From CAZMGB01 sp964565775 (GTDB lineage Bacteria; Chloroflexota; Dehalococcoidia; DSTF01; JALHUB01), in the NCBI GenBank assembly GCA_964565775.1, contig CAZMGB010000008.1, forward strand, positions 62,001 to 126,000: a stretch of DNA of 64,000 nucleotides, read 5' to 3'. The translations under genes were made by a program, and so were the position numbers. Below the pieces are notes generated by a model. The model did no database searches and was not told the origin of the DNA. It saw nothing but the letters and a program-made list of their open reading frames with translations. Positions 23,541 to 31,545 of the stretch are shown piece by piece. Within the stretch, counting starts at the first letter, position 1. Every line of letters starts with the position of its first letter.

Positions 23541-23580
23541 ATCCGGCGGCCGTCATGGCGTACTGGATGCGCGGCTCCAT
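23541..23580 (-). pseudogene. N-terminal stub of a hydrolase-cyclase paralogue
   Basis: From ATG 23580 the minus strand reads MEPRIQYAMTAAG then TGA. The intact fusion gene starts MMEPGIQYARTADGVS. The similarity ends after 12 codons, where the phosphatase leader begins. Short, but matching in phase, start codon and orientation. Confidence 0.6.
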
Positions 23581-23715
23581 CGTGGGGATATCTTACACTA
23601 AATCAGGGAGGCTCCGGGTCCGTTTGGCAACCGACCAGCCCACGTGGAGGGCCGAAGCCCTCCGCTACGCCGGCCCCGGTCGCCGACCTCCGACTTCCAG
23701 CCTCTATCTTCCGGA

Positions 23716-24627
23716 CTACCGCCAGCCGCCGAACTTGATGTAGGTGCCCACGTTCTCGGCCCGCGCCCTTCGCACCTCAGCCTCGTCCAGGGGCCGCGAA
23801 TAGCTCAAGCCCGAGCCGGTGACCGTGAATCCGAGCTTGCGGTAGACGTGCAGGGCAGGCGCGTTGTCGGAGCGGACGTGGAGGCGGGCGCGCCGCAGGC
23901 CCTCTCGTGCGACCCAGGCGAGCGCCCATCGCATGAGGGCTGAGCCGAGGCCGCGCCTCTGGCGATCTGGATGCACGGCAAGGTCGTCGACGTAGCCGGT
24001 GGCGGGCGGCTGCTTGACGAGTCGCAGCACAGCGACGACCTCCCCCTTAGACGCTAGCACGCCCTGCATGGAATCGGCGGTGGCGATGAATTCGCGGGCC
24101 AGGGCAGCAGGTGCCGGCGCCTCGCCGTAAGCGGCCTCACTCACCTCGATGAACGCGTCGACGTCGTCCTCGACCAGCGACCGCAGGTGGTAGCCCCGCG
24201 GCAAGCGCGGCGGCGCATCCCGAGACACCTCGACCAGAAGCATCTCGAACCACTCCTCGCGCAGGTGAAAGCCGCAGCCGGAGAGCACCGGCTCGATGAA
24301 CGGCCGGTTGGGGAGGTCCGTAAACCCCAGCTCGATACGACGGAGCACGTCCTCGCCCTGAGCCGCGCCCGCGACCTGCTCGAGGAGGCCCGGAAAGCCG
24401 CTGCGGAACGCCTCCAGGCTCGCGAAGCCGTAGTGGGCGTTCAGGCCGTCCACGCGCGGCAGCAGCGCCAACACGCCGCTCTCATCGGACGCGACGAGGT
24501 GGGGCTTCTCCCGCTCGAGCCGCCGGCAGTCGGCCTCCCATATCTCGAAGCCGCGCACCGGGCTTTTCGTTAGCCGCTCGAAGAGGCTCCCCTTCCGGGG
24601 CGTCTCCAGCCGACGCATCTCCTTCAC
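23716..24627 (-). CDS. GNAT family N-acetyltransferase
   Basis: 303 residues from GTG 24627, which overlaps the dapF stop by four bases (GTGA) and has GGGGGAGG six bases before it. The C-terminal 150 residues form the GNAT domain: YHLRSLVEDDVDAFIEVSEA, then YVDDLAVHPDRQRRGLGSAL (acetyl-CoA loop Q-R-R-G-L-G) and ARLHVRSDNAPALHVYRKLG. The N-terminal half looks like a degenerate second GNAT domain, as in mycothiol synthase-like proteins. The substrate is unknown. Coupling to dapF suggests coexpression rather than a shared pathway. Confidence 0.8.
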   Translation of the reverse strand: MKEMRRLETPRKGSLFERLTKSPVRGFEIWEADCRRLEREKPHLVASDESGVLALLPRVDGLNAHYGFASLEAFRSGFPGLLEQVAGAAQGEDVLRRIELGFTDLPNRPFIEPVLSGCGFHLREEWFEMLLVEVSRDAPPRLPRGYHLRSLVEDDVDAFIEVSEAAYGEAPAPAALAREFIATADSMQGVLASKGEVVAVLRLVKQPPATGYVDDLAVHPDRQRRGLGSALMRWALAWVAREGLRRARLHVRSDNAPALHVYRKLGFTVTGSGLSYSRPLDEAEVRRARAENVGTYIKFGGWR

Positions 24628-25490
24628 GACCCGCCTCCCCCAGCGGATGCTGCGTCGGGCCACTCACCCGTGAACACCTCGACCGCCGGCCCCGACAGAT
24701 ACACCTCACCGCTGCCGTCCCACTCTATGGTCAGCGTACCGCCCGGCAGCTTTATGTTAACTGAATCGTCCACCATGCCCTGGATCTGCGCGGCCACCAT
24801 CGCCGCGCTCGCGCCCGACCCGCAGGCCAGGGTGACCCCGGCGCCCCGCTCCCACACCCGCACCTCCATCGACTCGCGGCTCAGGACGCGCGCCACCTCG
24901 AAGTTGACGCGCTGCGGGAACAGGGGATGGCGCTCCACCTTCGGGCCCACCTCTTCGAGCGGATAGCGGCTCACCGGCTGGGCGTAGAAGTGGACGGCGT
25001 GGGGATTGCCCATCGAAAGGCATGTAACCGCCACAGTCTGCCCATCGACCTTCAGCGATAGGTTCCTCACCGGCGACTCCATGTCCGCCAGCACGGGTAT
25101 CTCCGCCGGTGCGAATCTGGGCGCGCCCATGCTGGTGCGCACCCGCTCGACCCTCCCCTCGCTTCCCGACACCTCCGCTGTCAGCAGTCCGGCGAGCGTA
25201 TCGACGGTGAGGCGGCCGTCGCGGGCCGGCGCCAGCCGTCGCTCGACGGCGTACTTCGCGAAGCAGCGGATGCCATTGCCGCACATCTCGGCCTCGGAGC
25301 CGTCGGGGTTGAACATGCGCATGCGCAGGTCGGCGCGCTCGGAGGGCAACACCAGGATGAGGCCGTCGGCACCGACGCCGAAGTGGCGGTCGCACATGGC
25401 GACGGCAAGCTTCGACCAGTCGTCGCCCCGCGTTCCGGGCTCGACGACAACGAAGTCGTTGCCGATGCCGTGCATCTTGGTGAAGTTCAT
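24624..25490 (-). CDS. dapF: Diaminopimelate epimerase
   Basis: 288 residues. MNFTKMHGIGNDFVVVEP is the family N-terminus. Both catalytic Cys are present: EMCGNGIRCFAKY and LACGSGASAAM. It interconverts LL-DAP and meso-DAP, the step after DapL (15012) and before MurE (62985). It is in a minus-strand run apgM-tpiA-miaA-DinB-dapF-GNAT with gaps or overlaps of a few bases, so probably one transcript. Confidence 0.95.
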   Translation of the reverse strand: MNFTKMHGIGNDFVVVEPGTRGDDWSKLAVAMCDRHFGVGADGLILVLPSERADLRMRMFNPDGSEAEMCGNGIRCFAKYAVERRLAPARDGRLTVDTLAGLLTAEVSGSEGRVERVRTSMGAPRFAPAEIPVLADMESPVRNLSLKVDGQTVAVTCLSMGNPHAVHFYAQPVSRYPLEEVGPKVERHPLFPQRVNFEVARVLSRESMEVRVWERGAGVTLACGSGASAAMVAAQIQGMVDDSVNIKLPGGTLTIEWDGSGEVYLSGPAVEVFTGEWPDAASAGGGGS

Positions 25491-25491
25491 C

Positions 25492-25968
25492 TCAAGACTG
25501 CGCGAGCGCCAGATCCCGCGTGATCTGGATCTGCCCCAGGTGGATGGAGGCGTGCTCGACCACGTGCACGAGGGCCTCTCGCACCGAGATCTCGTGCGGC
25601 TCCCCCTCTCCCCAAAGCGTCTTCTGGGGCACCAGGCGGCGGTCTAGCTCCGACGGCGAGAGCGCCGCCAGCGCCGCATCGATCTCACCCGAAAGACCGC
25701 GGGCGCTGGCCACCAGATCGGCAGCGTCGCGGCCCGAGGCCCGGAACTCGGCCGGCCGGTCACGCTCGACGGGCTGGCCGCAGGCGATGCCCAGCACCCA
25801 GGCGCGCGCATTGCCGAAAGTGTGAGCGGCGATGACGTAGGCGCTGTTCGCCCCGTTGACGGGCGGCCGCCAGTTGAGCTGGGCCTGGTTCAGACCCTCC
25901 AGGCAGGCGCAGATGCTTTGCAGGAGCAACCGTATCTGGCGGCCGTAGGTGTCGATCTCAGCGTTCAT
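25492..25968 (-). CDS. DinB-like four-helix-bundle protein
   Basis: 158 residues. AAHTFGNARAWVLGIACGQ has the first metal His, and VVEHASIHLGQIQITRDL has the other two (HxxxH). This is the DinB/YfiT metal-binding fold, to which mycothiol- and bacillithiol-dependent transferases belong. The specific activity is unknown. It starts inside the end of miaA (11-bp overlap) and ends one base before dapF. Confidence 0.82.
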   Translation of the reverse strand: MNAEIDTYGRQIRLLLQSICACLEGLNQAQLNWRPPVNGANSAYVIAAHTFGNARAWVLGIACGQPVERDRPAEFRASGRDAADLVASARGLSGEIDAALAALSPSELDRRLVPQKTLWGEGEPHEISVREALVHVVEHASIHLGQIQITRDLALAQS

Positions 25969-26905
25969 GTGCGACGACCCTCCCTAGCCCCAACCGCGAT
26001 TCCACGAGGCGCACCGCCTTCTCGAGGGGATCGCCCTGACACACGTCGATCCAGTGGATCCTGGCGTCGGTGCGCCGGAACCAGTTCCGCTGCATGCGGG
26101 CAAGCCGATGCGTCTCCGTCTTGATCCTGGCGACCGCCTCCACCAGCCCCATCTCCCCGGACAAATACTGGCAGACCTGCCGATAGCCGATGCCCGACAT
26201 CGCCGGCAGCGAACGGTCGTAGCCGCGCGCCAGCAGGCCCTCCACCTCCGCCACGAGCCCGGAGGCCACCATCGCGTCCACACGGGCGTCTATGCGACCA
26301 TACAGCTCGTCCTGAGGGCAGTCCAGACCGAGGATGACGATATCGCAGACGGGCGGGGTGCGCGCCCGGCAGGCCGACAGCGGCTGCCCCGTCCGATAGC
26401 GCACCTCCAGCGCCCGCACGACCCGCCGTACGTTGCGAGGGTCGATCTTTCGGGCCGCGTCCGGCTCCAGGGCCGCGAGCTCACCATGCAGCGCCTCGGG
26501 CCCTTCGCGGGCCGCCCGCTCCTCGAGACGCCGCCGCATGTCGCCGTCGGGCGGCACGCGCGGCACCTGCCAGCCCTCCAGAAGCGCCCACACGTACTGC
26601 CCGCTGCCGCCGACCAGGAAGGCGGGGGCACTCCTCGACCAGATATCGGCCAGGGCGGCGCCAGCCAGGTCCAGGTACTGGCCCAGGCTGAACGCCTCGT
26701 CCGGGGCCACCACATCGATGAGCCAGTGGCGGGCCAGTGCCCGCTCCTCGGCGGTCGGCTTCGCCGTCCCCACGTCCATGTGCCTGTACACCTGGCGCGA
26801 GTCGGCGCTCACGATCTCGCCGCCCAGAGCGTGCGCCAGCCTGGCGCCCAACGCCGTCTTGCCTGTGGCCGTCGGGCCGACGATGGCGATCAGGTTGTCG
26901 CTCAT
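25958..26905 (-). CDS. miaA: tRNA dimethylallyltransferase
   Basis: 315 residues, usual length. IAIVGPTATGKTALGARLAH is the P-loop; DSRQVYRHMDVGTAKPT, the WLIDVVAPDEAFSLGQY loop and GGSGQYVWALLEGW are MiaA signatures. It adds a dimethylallyl group to A37 of tRNAs reading UNN codons. It overlaps tpiA by four bases and DinB by eleven. Confidence 0.95.
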   Translation of the reverse strand: MSDNLIAIVGPTATGKTALGARLAHALGGEIVSADSRQVYRHMDVGTAKPTAEERALARHWLIDVVAPDEAFSLGQYLDLAGAALADIWSRSAPAFLVGGSGQYVWALLEGWQVPRVPPDGDMRRRLEERAAREGPEALHGELAALEPDAARKIDPRNVRRVVRALEVRYRTGQPLSACRARTPPVCDIVILGLDCPQDELYGRIDARVDAMVASGLVAEVEGLLARGYDRSLPAMSGIGYRQVCQYLSGEMGLVEAVARIKTETHRLARMQRNWFRRTDARIHWIDVCQGDPLEKAVRLVESRLGLGRVVAHER

Positions 26906-27672
26906 TTCGTCGCCGATATGCGTTCGGTCTGCTCGATGATGCTCGAAAAGCCTTCGGCATCCAGGGAGGCACCGCCGACAAGGGCGCCGTCGATCTCAGA
27001 CTCGCCGATGAACTCGGCGATGTTGTCGGGAGTCACGCTGCCCCCGTAGAGGATTCGCAGGCTGGCAGCGATGGGCTCGCCGGTGTGAGCGGCCACCTCG
27101 CGCCGGATGAGAGCGATCGCCTCGTTCGCCATCGCTCCCGTAGCGGCCCGACCGGTGCCGATCGCCCACACGGGCTCGTAGGCGATGGCGAAGCCCTCGG
27201 GCAGGCTCACACCCTCCAGCGCGCCGCTGACCTGCCGCACGAGCACCCCCTCGGTGCCGCCCGCCTCGCGCTGCTCCAGCGTCTCGCCGACGCACAGGAT
27301 CGGCTTCAGATCCGCCGCCAGCGCCGCCTGCAGCTTCTTGTTCACCGTCCCGTCCGTCTCATGGAAGTAGGCGCGGCGCTCCGAGTGCCCGATGATGACG
27401 TATTCGACGAACTCAGCGAGCATGGGGACGCTTACCTCGCCCGTGAAGGCGCCCTTCTCCTCCCAGTGCACATTCTGCGCACCTACCTTCAACGAGGTGC
27501 CTCGCAGGAGCTCGGCGGCGAGCGACAGGTAGGGGAACGGCGGACAGACCACCTTCTCCACGCCCCGCGTCGCCTGCGTGCGCTCCTGCACGCCGAGACA
27601 GAGGTCGCGGCAGGACTGCGAGGTGGTGTGCATCTTCCAGTTGCCTGCTATGAGGGGCATTCTTGTCGTCAT
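26902..27672 (-). CDS. tpiA: Triose-phosphate isomerase
   Basis: 256 residues from ATG 27672, chosen because GGAG lies seven bases before it; ATG 27684 overlaps the apgM end. MPLIAGNWKMH (Asn-Lys of the active site), IIGHSERR (catalytic His), AYEPVWAIGTGRAA (catalytic Glu, loop 6) and LYGGSVTPDNIAEF are all present. With pgk and apgM nearby it forms a lower-glycolysis group. Confidence 0.95.
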   Translation of the reverse strand: MTTRMPLIAGNWKMHTTSQSCRDLCLGVQERTQATRGVEKVVCPPFPYLSLAAELLRGTSLKVGAQNVHWEEKGAFTGEVSVPMLAEFVEYVIIGHSERRAYFHETDGTVNKKLQAALAADLKPILCVGETLEQREAGGTEGVLVRQVSGALEGVSLPEGFAIAYEPVWAIGTGRAATGAMANEAIALIRREVAAHTGEPIAASLRILYGGSVTPDNIAEFIGESEIDGALVGGASLDAEGFSSIIEQTERISATK

Positions 27673-27673
27673 T

Positions 27674-28888
27674 CTACGCTCCATACTTCGTCAGCCGCCG
27701 GGCGTGGGCGAGAGCGAGGGGAAGGACCTCGGTGGCAGGAAACGTCCCCAGAGAGCCCGACTGGCACTGCGTCTCGTCGAACCGACGTGCCCCGTCGGGC
27801 CGGCACCAGCGTGAGCCCAGGACGAAGGGCACGGAGTGCCAGCTATGACTGGCGATTACGGCGGGCGTCGAATGGTCGCCGGCTACCATGAGGACGTCCG
27901 GCCCAAGCTCCTGGATCGCCGGTATCGCGCCGTCCAACTCCTCCAGCGCCGCAACCTTCCCAGCGAAGTTGCCGTCCTCGCCGGCGCTGTCCGTCTTCTT
28001 GAAGTGGACGAAGAAGAAGTCGAAGCTGCGCCAATGCTCGCGCAGCGTCGCCAGCTCATCGGCGAGCGTGGCGCCGGTCGCCAGGACCGTCATCCCGACC
28101 AGCTTCGCCAGCCCCCGGTACATGGGATAGACGGCGATGGCAGCCGCCCGCATCTTGCATATGTCGGTTATGGAGGGCATGGCCGGGTGCTTCGAGAAGC
28201 CCCTCAACAGCACCATGTTGGCGGGCGAGTGGTGCGCCAGGCGCTCCTTCGCCTGAGCGACGAAGTCGCTGATCAGCCGGGCGCTGCCCTCAGCCTCTGG
28301 CGCCAGCGGTCCGGCAGGGAGAGGCGCCATCCCCACCCTCTGCGGGTCCGTCTCCGATATCTGGTCGCTGAGGCTGTCGCGCTCGCCCAGCGGCCTCAGC
28401 ACGAGCAGGAACCGATGCTCCCGCACCGGCTCCACGAGGAGCTGAACGCCCGAAAGCGATATGCTTGACAGCTCGCGGCAAAGGGCGGCGCACGTCTGCG
28501 TGTCGATGCGCCCGGCGCGACGGTCCGTTATGAGGCCGGCGCCATCGGCGGTGCAGAAGTTGCCGCGGGCGGCCACGTCTTGCGGCTGAAGATCGAAATC
28601 GATGCCCAGCGCCTCCAGCACGCCCCGGCCCGCCAGATAGCGGAACGGGTCGTAGCCGAAGAGGGAGAGGTGGCCGGGGCCGCTGCCGGGGCTGATGCCC
28701 AGGCCGACGGGCAGCGTCAGGCCGCAGATGCCGCCGGCGACGAGACGGTTCAGGTGGGGTGTCTTCGCGGTCTCGAGCTCCGTGCGGCCGGTCTCGGGAT
28801 GCGGCAGCCCGCCCAGCCCGTCGGCAACGAGCAGGACGATCTTGGTGTCGCTCTCTACGGCCAGCTCACGCAGTACTTCTAGATCCAC
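27674..28888 (-). CDS. apgM: 2,3-bisphosphoglycerate-independent phosphoglycerate mutase, ApgM type
   Basis: 404 residues from GTG 28888. VLLVADGLGGLPHPETGRTE, LGISPGSGPGHLSLFGYDP, ADGAGLITDRRAGRID and MVAGDHSTPAVIASHSWHSV are the archaeal-type iPGM pattern of the alkaline phosphatase superfamily, with metal-binding Asp/His visible. It interconverts 3- and 2-phosphoglycerate. An in-frame ATG at 28927 would add 13 residues without family similarity; neither start has a clear ribosome site. Confidence 0.92.
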   Translation of the reverse strand: MDLEVLRELAVESDTKIVLLVADGLGGLPHPETGRTELETAKTPHLNRLVAGGICGLTLPVGLGISPGSGPGHLSLFGYDPFRYLAGRGVLEALGIDFDLQPQDVAARGNFCTADGAGLITDRRAGRIDTQTCAALCRELSSISLSGVQLLVEPVREHRFLLVLRPLGERDSLSDQISETDPQRVGMAPLPAGPLAPEAEGSARLISDFVAQAKERLAHHSPANMVLLRGFSKHPAMPSITDICKMRAAAIAVYPMYRGLAKLVGMTVLATGATLADELATLREHWRSFDFFFVHFKKTDSAGEDGNFAGKVAALEELDGAIPAIQELGPDVLMVAGDHSTPAVIASHSWHSVPFVLGSRWCRPDGARRFDETQCQSGSLGTFPATEVLPLALAHARRLTKYGA

Positions 28889-28954
28889 GACTGTACATTC
28901 TACATTCCCGCTGCGCCTGATGCACATCAGACGCGGGTCAAGGTCTTCGGCGAC

Positions 28955-29093
28955 ATCAACGTAGGTCGGGGTCTTGAGACCCCGACGCCTAATGCCGCGA
29001 GGGTCTGAAGACCCTCGCCTACGAGATGGCAGAGAGACAGCCTAATGCCGCGAGGGTCTGAAGACCCTCGCCTACGAGATGGCAAAGAGACAG
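28955..29093. repeat. Palindromic repeats and a 53-bp tandem duplication
   Basis: GTCGGGGTCT-TGAG-ACCCCGAC-like palindrome at 28964-28986 matches the core of the array at 11837-12371. It is followed by two 53-bp units (28988-29040 and 29041-29093) starting CCTAATGCCGCGAGGGTCTG, each with a GAGGGTCTGAAGACCCTC palindrome; the units differ at one position. Situated between apgM and pgk. Confidence 0.85.
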
Positions 29094-29110
29094 AGGTGGA
29101 ACAGCCCCGC

Positions 29111-30304
29111 CTAGCTCCGGTCCAGCAAGGCGGCTACACCGGGGAGCGTCCGGCCCTCAAGGAACTCCAGGGAGGCGCCGCCACCGGTCGAAAGGTGAGT
29201 GAAGCGGTCCTCCAGCCCCGCCTGCTGCACCAGCGCCACCGTCTCGCCCCCACCGACGATGGTCGTCGCGTCGTCGAGCTCCACGAGGGCGAGCGCTACG
29301 CCTAGAGAGCCCTCGGCGAACGGCGGGTACTCGGCGATGCCCATCGGGCCGTTCCACACCACCGTCCGGCAGTCCTCCAGCGTGTCTCGAAAGCTCACCA
29401 GGGTATCGGCACCGATGTCCACGATTCGCCACTCGGCAGGGATCTCGAGCACCGGCACCGTCCGGTAGCGGGCGTCGGCGGCTACACGGTCAGCCACGAC
29501 GACGTCGGTGGGCAGGAGCAGGGGCACGCCGGCGTTGTCGGCTTCGCTGAGCACGTCCGAGGCCGCGCCGAGCTGATCGTCCTCTACCAGTGACTGCCCG
29601 ACACGGAAGCCCTGCGCCTTGAGGAAAGTGGAGGCCATGCCGCCTCCGACCAGCAGGCCGTCCACCTTGGAGAGCAGGTTGCGCAGGACACCCATCTTGG
29701 TGCTGATCTTGGCACCGCCTATGACGGCGGCGAAGGGCCGCGCCGGATTGGTGAGCGCCCGGCCCAGGTAGTCGATCTCCTTCTCCATGAGCAAGCCCGA
29801 GACCGCCGGCAGGAAGGCGGCCACGCCCACTGTCGAGGCGTGAGCACGGTGGGCGGCGCCGAAGGCGTCGTTGACGTAGACCTCGGCCAGGGAGGCCAGC
29901 GCCCGCGCGAACTTGGGGTCGTTCTTCTCCTCTTCCGGGTGGAAGCGCAGGTTCTCGAGCAGCAGCACCTCGCCGGGACCGAGGGCACGGGCCGCCTCCT
30001 CCACCTCCGGACCGACGCAATCGCCCACAGTCTTCACCTGGGTGCCCAGCATCTCGCTCAGACGGGCCGCCACCGGCGCCAGCCGCAACGATTCGACCAC
30101 CTGCCCCTTCGGGCGCCCGAGATGGGAGCAGAGGATGACACGCGCCTTCTCCTTGCGCAGGTACTCGATAGTAGGCATGGCGGCGCGGATGCGACTGTCG
30201 TTGAGAATACGAAGGCTCTCCTTCTCCAGGGGGACGTTGAAGTCGACCCGCACCAGTACGCGCCGGTCCCGCGTGTCCACGTCTCTGACGGTTTGCTTGT
30301 TCAT
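29111..30304 (-). CDS. pgk: Phosphoglycerate kinase
   Basis: 397 residues. RVLVRVDFNVPLEK near the N-terminus, LCSHLGRPKG, LLLENLRFHPEEEKNDP, AVIGGAKISTKMGVL and the C-terminal nucleotide site WNGPMGIAEYPPFAEGS, then TIVGGGETVALVQ and HLSTGGGASLEFLEG are complete PGK motifs. Interconverts 1,3-bisphosphoglycerate and 3-phosphoglycerate with ADP/ATP. Separated from apgM/tpiA by 220 bp of repeats, so possibly a separate transcript. Confidence 0.96.
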   Translation of the reverse strand: MNKQTVRDVDTRDRRVLVRVDFNVPLEKESLRILNDSRIRAAMPTIEYLRKEKARVILCSHLGRPKGQVVESLRLAPVAARLSEMLGTQVKTVGDCVGPEVEEAARALGPGEVLLLENLRFHPEEEKNDPKFARALASLAEVYVNDAFGAAHRAHASTVGVAAFLPAVSGLLMEKEIDYLGRALTNPARPFAAVIGGAKISTKMGVLRNLLSKVDGLLVGGGMASTFLKAQGFRVGQSLVEDDQLGAASDVLSEADNAGVPLLLPTDVVVADRVAADARYRTVPVLEIPAEWRIVDIGADTLVSFRDTLEDCRTVVWNGPMGIAEYPPFAEGSLGVALALVELDDATTIVGGGETVALVQQAGLEDRFTHLSTGGGASLEFLEGRTLPGVAALLDRS

Positions 30305-30445
30305 GGCAACGCCTCAAGGTCCAGGGACTATGCAGACTTCCCGCCGAGGGGGTCCGTGCCGCCGGGCAACGCCTCCTGATTATCGCACGCAACGAACCCT
30401 AGTGGCCGGTGGAAAAACCCCGAAATGGGACGGCGGCCTCCCCTA

Positions 30446-31540
30446 CTAGCGCCTTCGCGCCGCCACGTACGCAGCGAACGACTCAAGCTGGCGACGGCGG
30501 GCCGGCACCAGCTCCAGGCCGTCAAGTCGCCTCAAGGCCTCGGCGGCATGACGCCGCGCCGCCTCCTCGCTGGAGGCCAGCGCCCCGGTTCGCTCGAGAA
30601 TCGACCCGACCGCCCGCACATCCTCCGGCCCCAGGCTGGACTTCGCGTATGTGGTCAGCAGCATCTCCCGATCCGGCCCCACAGCCTGCTCGAAGGCGTA
30701 GACGATGGGAAAGGACTTCTTGCGGGCCAGGATGTCCTCGCCGACCGGCTTCCCCGTCTCGACGGACTCGCCCCAGATTCCCAGGATGTCGTCGCGGATC
30801 TGGAGGGCGAAGCCCAGCTCGCGGCCGAACCCTCGAAAGGCCGCGACCACCGGCGCCGACGCCTTCCCCACCAGAGCGCCGATGGCGGCAGCGGCCGCCA
30901 GGAGCGCCACCGTCTTACCGGCTACCATCACCAGGTACTCGTCGCAGCGCACGTCCAGCCTCTCCTCGAACGCGAGGTCTAGGTACTGCCCCTCACACAC
31001 GCTGAGGCACGCTTCGTCCAGGAGACGGGCGGCGTCCAGCGCCACCTCCGCCGACACGCCCACCTCAAGCAGCCGCGGCAGGGCCAGGTGCGCAAGCGCG
31101 TATAGACCGTCGCCGACGTTGATGGCCTGGGCCTCGCCCCAGACGCGCCACACCGTCGCCCGGCCGTGGCGCGTGGGGCTGGCGTCTTCTATGTCGTCGT
31201 GCACGAGGGTGAAGTTGTGCAGCAGCTCCAGGGCGGCCGCGGCGGGCAGAGCGCGACGGTAATCACCAGCGACGGCCTCGCAGCAGAGGAGACAGAGGAG
31301 AGGCCGCAGCATTTTGCCCGCGCCCGGACGCCGGGGGAGTGCCTTTCCCGGCCCGCGTGGTGCCTCCTCCATGCCCAGGTGATAGCGCATCATCCGGTAG
31401 AGAGGCAGGTCGTCGCCGCCGGTGGCCCGCTCCATCTCCCTTCGGATCGCCCTGCCGTAGCGCCGGTGAAGGGCTACGAGCGGGCTGCCCGTCCTGGCGG
31501 GCCCGAGCTTGGTCCCTGGCGAGCGGCCGGGCGGGGGCAT
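30446..31540 (-). CDS. Polyprenyl diphosphate synthase
   Basis: 364 residues from ATG 31540, five bases after the penicillin-acylase stop. GAGKMLRPLLCLLCCEA (the K-x-x-R-P motif), LLHNFTLVHDDIEDASPTRH (first Asp-rich motif DDIED with RHGR following) and LQIRDDILGIWG (second Asp-rich motif) identify a trans-isoprenyl diphosphate synthase. It condenses IPP onto an allylic diphosphate; chain length (geranylgeranyl or longer) cannot be settled by eye. The first 45 residues are longer than usual. Confidence 0.88.
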   Translation of the reverse strand: MPPPGRSPGTKLGPARTGSPLVALHRRYGRAIRREMERATGGDDLPLYRMMRYHLGMEEAPRGPGKALPRRPGAGKMLRPLLCLLCCEAVAGDYRRALPAAAALELLHNFTLVHDDIEDASPTRHGRATVWRVWGEAQAINVGDGLYALAHLALPRLLEVGVSAEVALDAARLLDEACLSVCEGQYLDLAFEERLDVRCDEYLVMVAGKTVALLAAAAAIGALVGKASAPVVAAFRGFGRELGFALQIRDDILGIWGESVETGKPVGEDILARKKSFPIVYAFEQAVGPDREMLLTTYAKSSLGPEDVRAVGSILERTGALASSEEAARRHAAEALRRLDGLELVPARRRQLESFAAYVAARRR

Positions 31541-31545
31541 CGTTC

